Positions 60,271 to 64,000 of a DNA stretch of 64,000 nt are shown in pieces. Each line of letters opens with the position of its first letter. Within the stretch, counting starts at the first letter, position 1. Where the stretch lies: the NCBI RefSeq assembly GCF_040954835.1, contig NC_090703.1, positions 11,155,001-11,219,000 on the forward strand. The letters run 5' to 3'. The position numbers were made by a program, and so were the translations under genes. Origin of the DNA: Lepisosteus oculatus (lineage: Eukaryota > Chordata > Actinopteri > Semionotiformes > Lepisosteidae). A model generated the notes under the pieces. That model was not told where the DNA came from and made no database searches. It saw only the letters and a list, made by a program, of their open reading frames with translations.

Positions 60271-63200
60271 ATGGCGGAAGCAAATGAGGATGAGTATGAT
60301 CCCGAGATGCTGGCCGACGAGGAAGAGGAGGATGAGGAGGACTTTGACTTGAATTCAGCAGATGAAGAGGAGGACTCTGACACCGCAGACGACGATGACG
60401 ACGACCCGCTGAATTCCGAGATCACGTTGTACGAGGGGGAGACCGACAGGCCTGCCGAGCGCAGCGGCCACATCGCAGTGGCTGATGGGAGTTATATGTA
60501 TGTGTGGGGCGGATACAAGGTGTGTTGAATTTGTCACTTTTAAGTAACTCTTTCATGCGCTTCTGACTCATGTCAGTGTCTGTCCTGCTTGTGGTTCCAT
60601 TTAGGATCTTCCAAATATGCTAACTCAAGGGTCATTAGCCACTTCAAGGTCCTCCGACACTGTCCTAGAGGAGCACAGTAAAGAGAAACGTTACAAGTTT
60701 TCAAACATTCTAAAGTCTAATGGTGTGCAAAATCTATGCTCTTACATGTGGGTCTTCTCTTACCGCAAACAGCAGTTTGGTTTCATGTTGAACAATGTCT
60801 TGAAAAGGACACCTCAGCTGGAAAAGATTGACAGCTCTGTTCTAAATCCTGTTTTTAAGCGAGTGGTATTAAAAGTACGCAGAAATACTCACTGCGCTAT
60901 AAGAGAGATTATTTCAAACGAGAGAAACTGTCTTTTAAAGCTTCTTGTGATCTTTAGTTCCTAAAATGTGGAACTAGACAAAAAGATAAGTGTACTAACA
61001 AGTTTTATAAATTCAGAGAAGGTAATGTTTGTATTACACAAAGTAATGGTCCTGAATGAATGAATGATTTTTTTATGGTTTTGCAGCCCCTGAATCAGTG
61101 TTTTACTCTTTCTTCCAGAATTCCCGAGGAACTGGGCATTTTGATTTCTATTTGCCGAGAGGTGAACTCTGGATTTATAACATGGAGACAGAAGGATGGT
61201 AATGTGATTTCAAATTCTAAGAAAGTCTGCGTGTCGTGTGAGACTGTGGCATTTTTAAGAAAAGCAATCTGGAATTGTGTGAATAGACACATTTGTTTCC
61301 AGTATAGCACTTAAATTTCTCCTGGAAATCCTGTGGCTCAGTATTGAGATTGTGGGTCCAGGCAGTTCTCTCACAGGAGGCGTTTCTCTGCAGGCAGAAG
61401 AGGCAGGCGGAGGGCGATGTCCCCCCATCAATGTCGGGCAGCTGTGCCGTGTGTATGGATGGAGTTCTTTATCTTTTTGGGGGACATCACAACCGAGGAA
61501 ATACCAACAGGGTGAGCTCATCATGCGATACAACGACACAAGTTCAGATCGCATTGCAGGCCCTCTTACAAAACAAATTCCTTGAAAGCTTTCAAAATGT
61601 ATGGTTCACATTCATTGTAACTACTACTGATGTGAGCAAACAGTAGGTTTGGAAAATTTGCTATTTGTATCTGTTGGTGGGTAAAAAGACTGGATTAACA
61701 GGCATTGCCTTGTTTCGGATTGCTCATACCTGTGCATATTTGGGATGTGCAGTGCTACAGACTGCCTTTGAGGTGTTCGACTCTTACCTGGGAGAAGATG
61801 AAGGATCTGAAAGGACTGCCCCCTACCTGCAAGGACAAGCTGGGCTGCTGGGTTTACAACAACAGGTGAGAGTTACCCCTTGAGCATTTTCATGCGTTCT
61901 CTCTGTGAGTCAAGACTAGCAAGAAGCACACTTCCACCCACTAGAATCATATAAATAATTTTACAGACTACCATGTCCGAATGAGTATTGGTAATGCATC
62001 TGTTAATACGATAGTGCGAGAATCGGTATATAAGAGGGGCAGGCGCAGTTGAGAAGATTGTTTCACAGTTGTTGTGCTTGTGTTTGCCACTAAGAAGTTG
62101 TATACTGGTAGAACTTCAAAGGGTTGAGTGTAACATTTTTTAAAATTTATCTGTGAGAGACAGCTCTTATTTTCCAGTTTTGGAGTGGAGAACTGTTTTG
62201 CATTTACGTGCATCATTTTAATGTTTCCATGTGTATTATCGTTCCCTCTCTCCTAGAATGTAGCAGTAGATATCAACTCTTCATGTTTCTTTTAAGCTGT
62301 CAGTTGTTTGTGATGTGTGAAGCATTCATAGCCTTGGTAGTAGTTTTAGTGATTATAGTGATTTAGTGGTAGTGATTTAGTTTCTGACACCATTCATATA
62401 CTTTTCTGGAAAGCTATTTCTTACTGCAGAAATATCTTGTTCCAACAGATTGGTGTACTTCGGAGGGTATGGCTATGCAGCCAGCAGAGAACATACTGGA
62501 ACCTTCGAATATGACGAGACATCATTTTTTGTAAGGCAGTATGCAATGTGTCTTCTTTGTAGGTTTCTCTTATTAAACCCATGGAAGAGATTGTGAGAAG
62601 CTCTCTTCCATGCAATTAATTTGATTTTGGAAATGTAAAATAATGGTTAGAATACTTTTTCTTACAACAGGAATGTGTCTAGATTGGATGCAGCCCATTA
62701 ATTAAATTAACAGATTTGATTAAGACTTAGAACATGAAATATTCTTCTATCCGATTTACTGTGGAACGAAACCTTTACAGGCAAAGTAAACATTGGTCTG
62801 TTTCATAATTATATGTAGGTCTTGTCAAAATTGTCTGATGTTTGAAAAGTAGTTTTGGTAATAATATTATGTGTGAATCACATTTTGTGTGAACTGAAAT
62901 GTCTTTCAGTATAATTGAGCTGTTGTTCTTATTTCCCCTAGTAAACATACTTGCTCAATTAATTGATAATCAATAACTGGCAGTATTACGAGAGAGATTG
63001 CTGTACGCACTGTGTTGCATTGCAGGCCAATGGCAGTACCCGCGGCTGGAACAATCACGTTCACATGCTGGATCTTGGGACTCTGACGTGGAGCCAGCCC
63101 ATCACAAAGGTACGCAGAGCTGTTCCGATTTGCCCTGGTGGGGACGTTTCTTTAAACTGACCTAAGGCTGGCAACGATCGGCAATGAATCCATTTTTTTG

Positions 63201-64000
63201 GCATCGCTTCCCGGTGGAGGCTATAGATTGGTCCTGTGATCAGATCAGACGAGATTCATTTTGACGGTCCCATCAGGGGGAATTGTTGGCGTTTGTGGCC
63301 GGCTGAGGCGTGTGGAGCTCTGGCCTGTCCACATGCTGGGGTTTAGTTTGCCCAAGGATGGCTTGTACTGGCCGTGCAGCAGGTACAGATCATTTCTCGT
63401 GTGTGGAGCGCTGCAGTGTCCCAGACTGTTTATCGCCTCTTACTCCCCTCCAGGGTTACCCCCCCTCCCCAAGAGCTGCCCACGCCTGCGCCACTCTGGA
63501 AAACCGGGGCTACGTGTTCGGAGGCAGATACAGGGTAAGAGCTGCCATGTGCCGTGTGGCTCACTCACGATTCTCAAGGTTGCGCGTGTAAGTAACTTGG
63601 CATCGTTTCTCCTCCCCACACATAGGAGTACCGTCTTAACGACCTGTTCTTCATTAACCTGGACACCTGGGAGTGGACAGAAGTGTATGTATTATGTGTC
63701 TGTTGTTCTGTGTTTTAATCTTCTGTATAAATCTCGCTGGTCATACCAAAATGTATGTACTGCTTAGAAGAGGTTAGGAGGAGGCGCTGCAGACAGCACT
63801 CCATATTAATGCCTGAACAGTGTTTCTGTGTACGCGTGAGCACTGCTGTTGTGCGGTGAAGTCGTGGTGCGCTGCCCTGTGAAGACCCTGATAGCACTGC
63901 TACCCTCTCCCTCAGGTGCGTGCCACAGCACGGTCCAGTGGGTCGCTCCTGGCACTCCTTCACCCCTGTGTCTCCTGATCACCTCTTCTTGTTCGGGGGG
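60271..64000 (+). CDS. KLHDC2: Kelch domain-containing protein 2, CRL2 C-degron receptor (5' part)
   Basis: Nine exons seen: 60271-60519, 61119-61198, 61394-61511, 61753-61865, 62449-62530, 63026-63109, 63454-63534, 63626-63684, and 63916 to the edge. All are in phase, giving 317 residues of an expected 430-440; the 3' exons lie outside. The N-terminus is a long acidic stretch (residues 2-59), then kelch blades start at AERSGHIAVADGSYMYVWGG, followed by YLPRGELWIYNMET, MSGSCAVCMDGVLYLFGGHH, GYPPSPRAAHACATLENRGY, DLFFINLDTWEWTEV and VGRSWHSFTPVSPDHLFLFG. KLHDC2 is the CUL2 receptor for proteins ending in Gly-Gly. The pocket residues known from structure (Tyr of GGYGY, Arg of FGGR, Arg of EYR, Ser of GRSWH) are all present. 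Exons 3, 4, 6, 7 and 8 have the same lengths as in KLHDC1. Confidence 0.95.

Noticed and set aside
60261-60473. Serine-rich minus-strand ORF of 70 codons
   Set aside because: Antisense reading of the GAN/GAC repeats that encode the acidic KLHDC2 N-terminus.
63261-63767. 168-codon plus-strand ORF near the right edge
   Set aside because: Runs across KLHDC2 exons 7 and 8 in a different frame; a shadow of the real gene.

Overview
This window is vertebrate nuclear DNA, most likely from a ray-finned fish. The coding sequences are clear orthologues of vertebrate genes with canonical introns. The repeats are tRNA-derived SINEs, a Penelope-like insertion, hAT-like fragments and the dispersed family that begins near CATCCATCCATTTTCTAAC; this mix is typical of fish, possibly a non-teleost, but the species cannot be fixed from sequence alone. 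No prokaryotic feature is present.

Layout. 1-7.9 kb: no recognised gene, only degraded repeats and two weak exon-like blocks. 7.9-8.9 kb: RPS29 (minus), complete in three exons. 9.7-9.9 kb: a promoter-like CCAAT/E2F/CHR block with no gene attached. 11.3-20.2 kb: LRR1 (plus), four exons. 22.9-27.3 kb: MGAT2 (plus), a non-coding first exon and a single coding exon, with two short same-frame ORFs in the leader. 30.1-35.6 kb: DNAAF2/kintoun (minus), two exons found. 36.9-46.0 kb: KLHDC1 (minus), 13 exons. 46.0-46.9 kb: shared head-to-head promoter. 46.9-57.5 kb: POLE2 (plus), 19 exons, one intron of the U12 AT-AC class. 60.3 kb to the right edge: KLHDC2 (plus), nine exons seen, 3' part outside the window. 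All splice junctions listed were phased by hand against the human proteins as I remember them. The joined CDSs stay in frame: RPS29 56 aa, LRR1 421 aa, KLHDC1 393 aa, POLE2 527 aa.

Compared with human 14q21.3 (RPS29-, LRR1+, MGAT2+, DNAAF2-, POLE2-, KLHDC1+, KLHDC2+), the set is the same but the POLE2-KLHDC1 pair is flipped as a block, which keeps their shared promoter and puts POLE2 between the two KLHDC paralogues. The mammalian retrocopy RPL36AL is absent, as expected.

Functional theme. LRR1, KLHDC1 and KLHDC2 are all substrate receptors of CUL2-RING ubiquitin ligases. LRR1 directs removal of the CMG helicase from chromatin, and POLE2 belongs to the polymerase epsilon complex that rides on CMG. 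RPS29 (ribosome), MGAT2 (Golgi N-glycan branching) and DNAAF2 (dynein arm preassembly) are unrelated housekeeping or ciliary neighbours. The points most worth a second look are the inversion, the AT-AC intron, two GC-AG introns in KLHDC1, the inverted repeat in the shared promoter, the same-frame ORF pair in the MGAT2 leader, and the orphan cell-cycle-type promoter.
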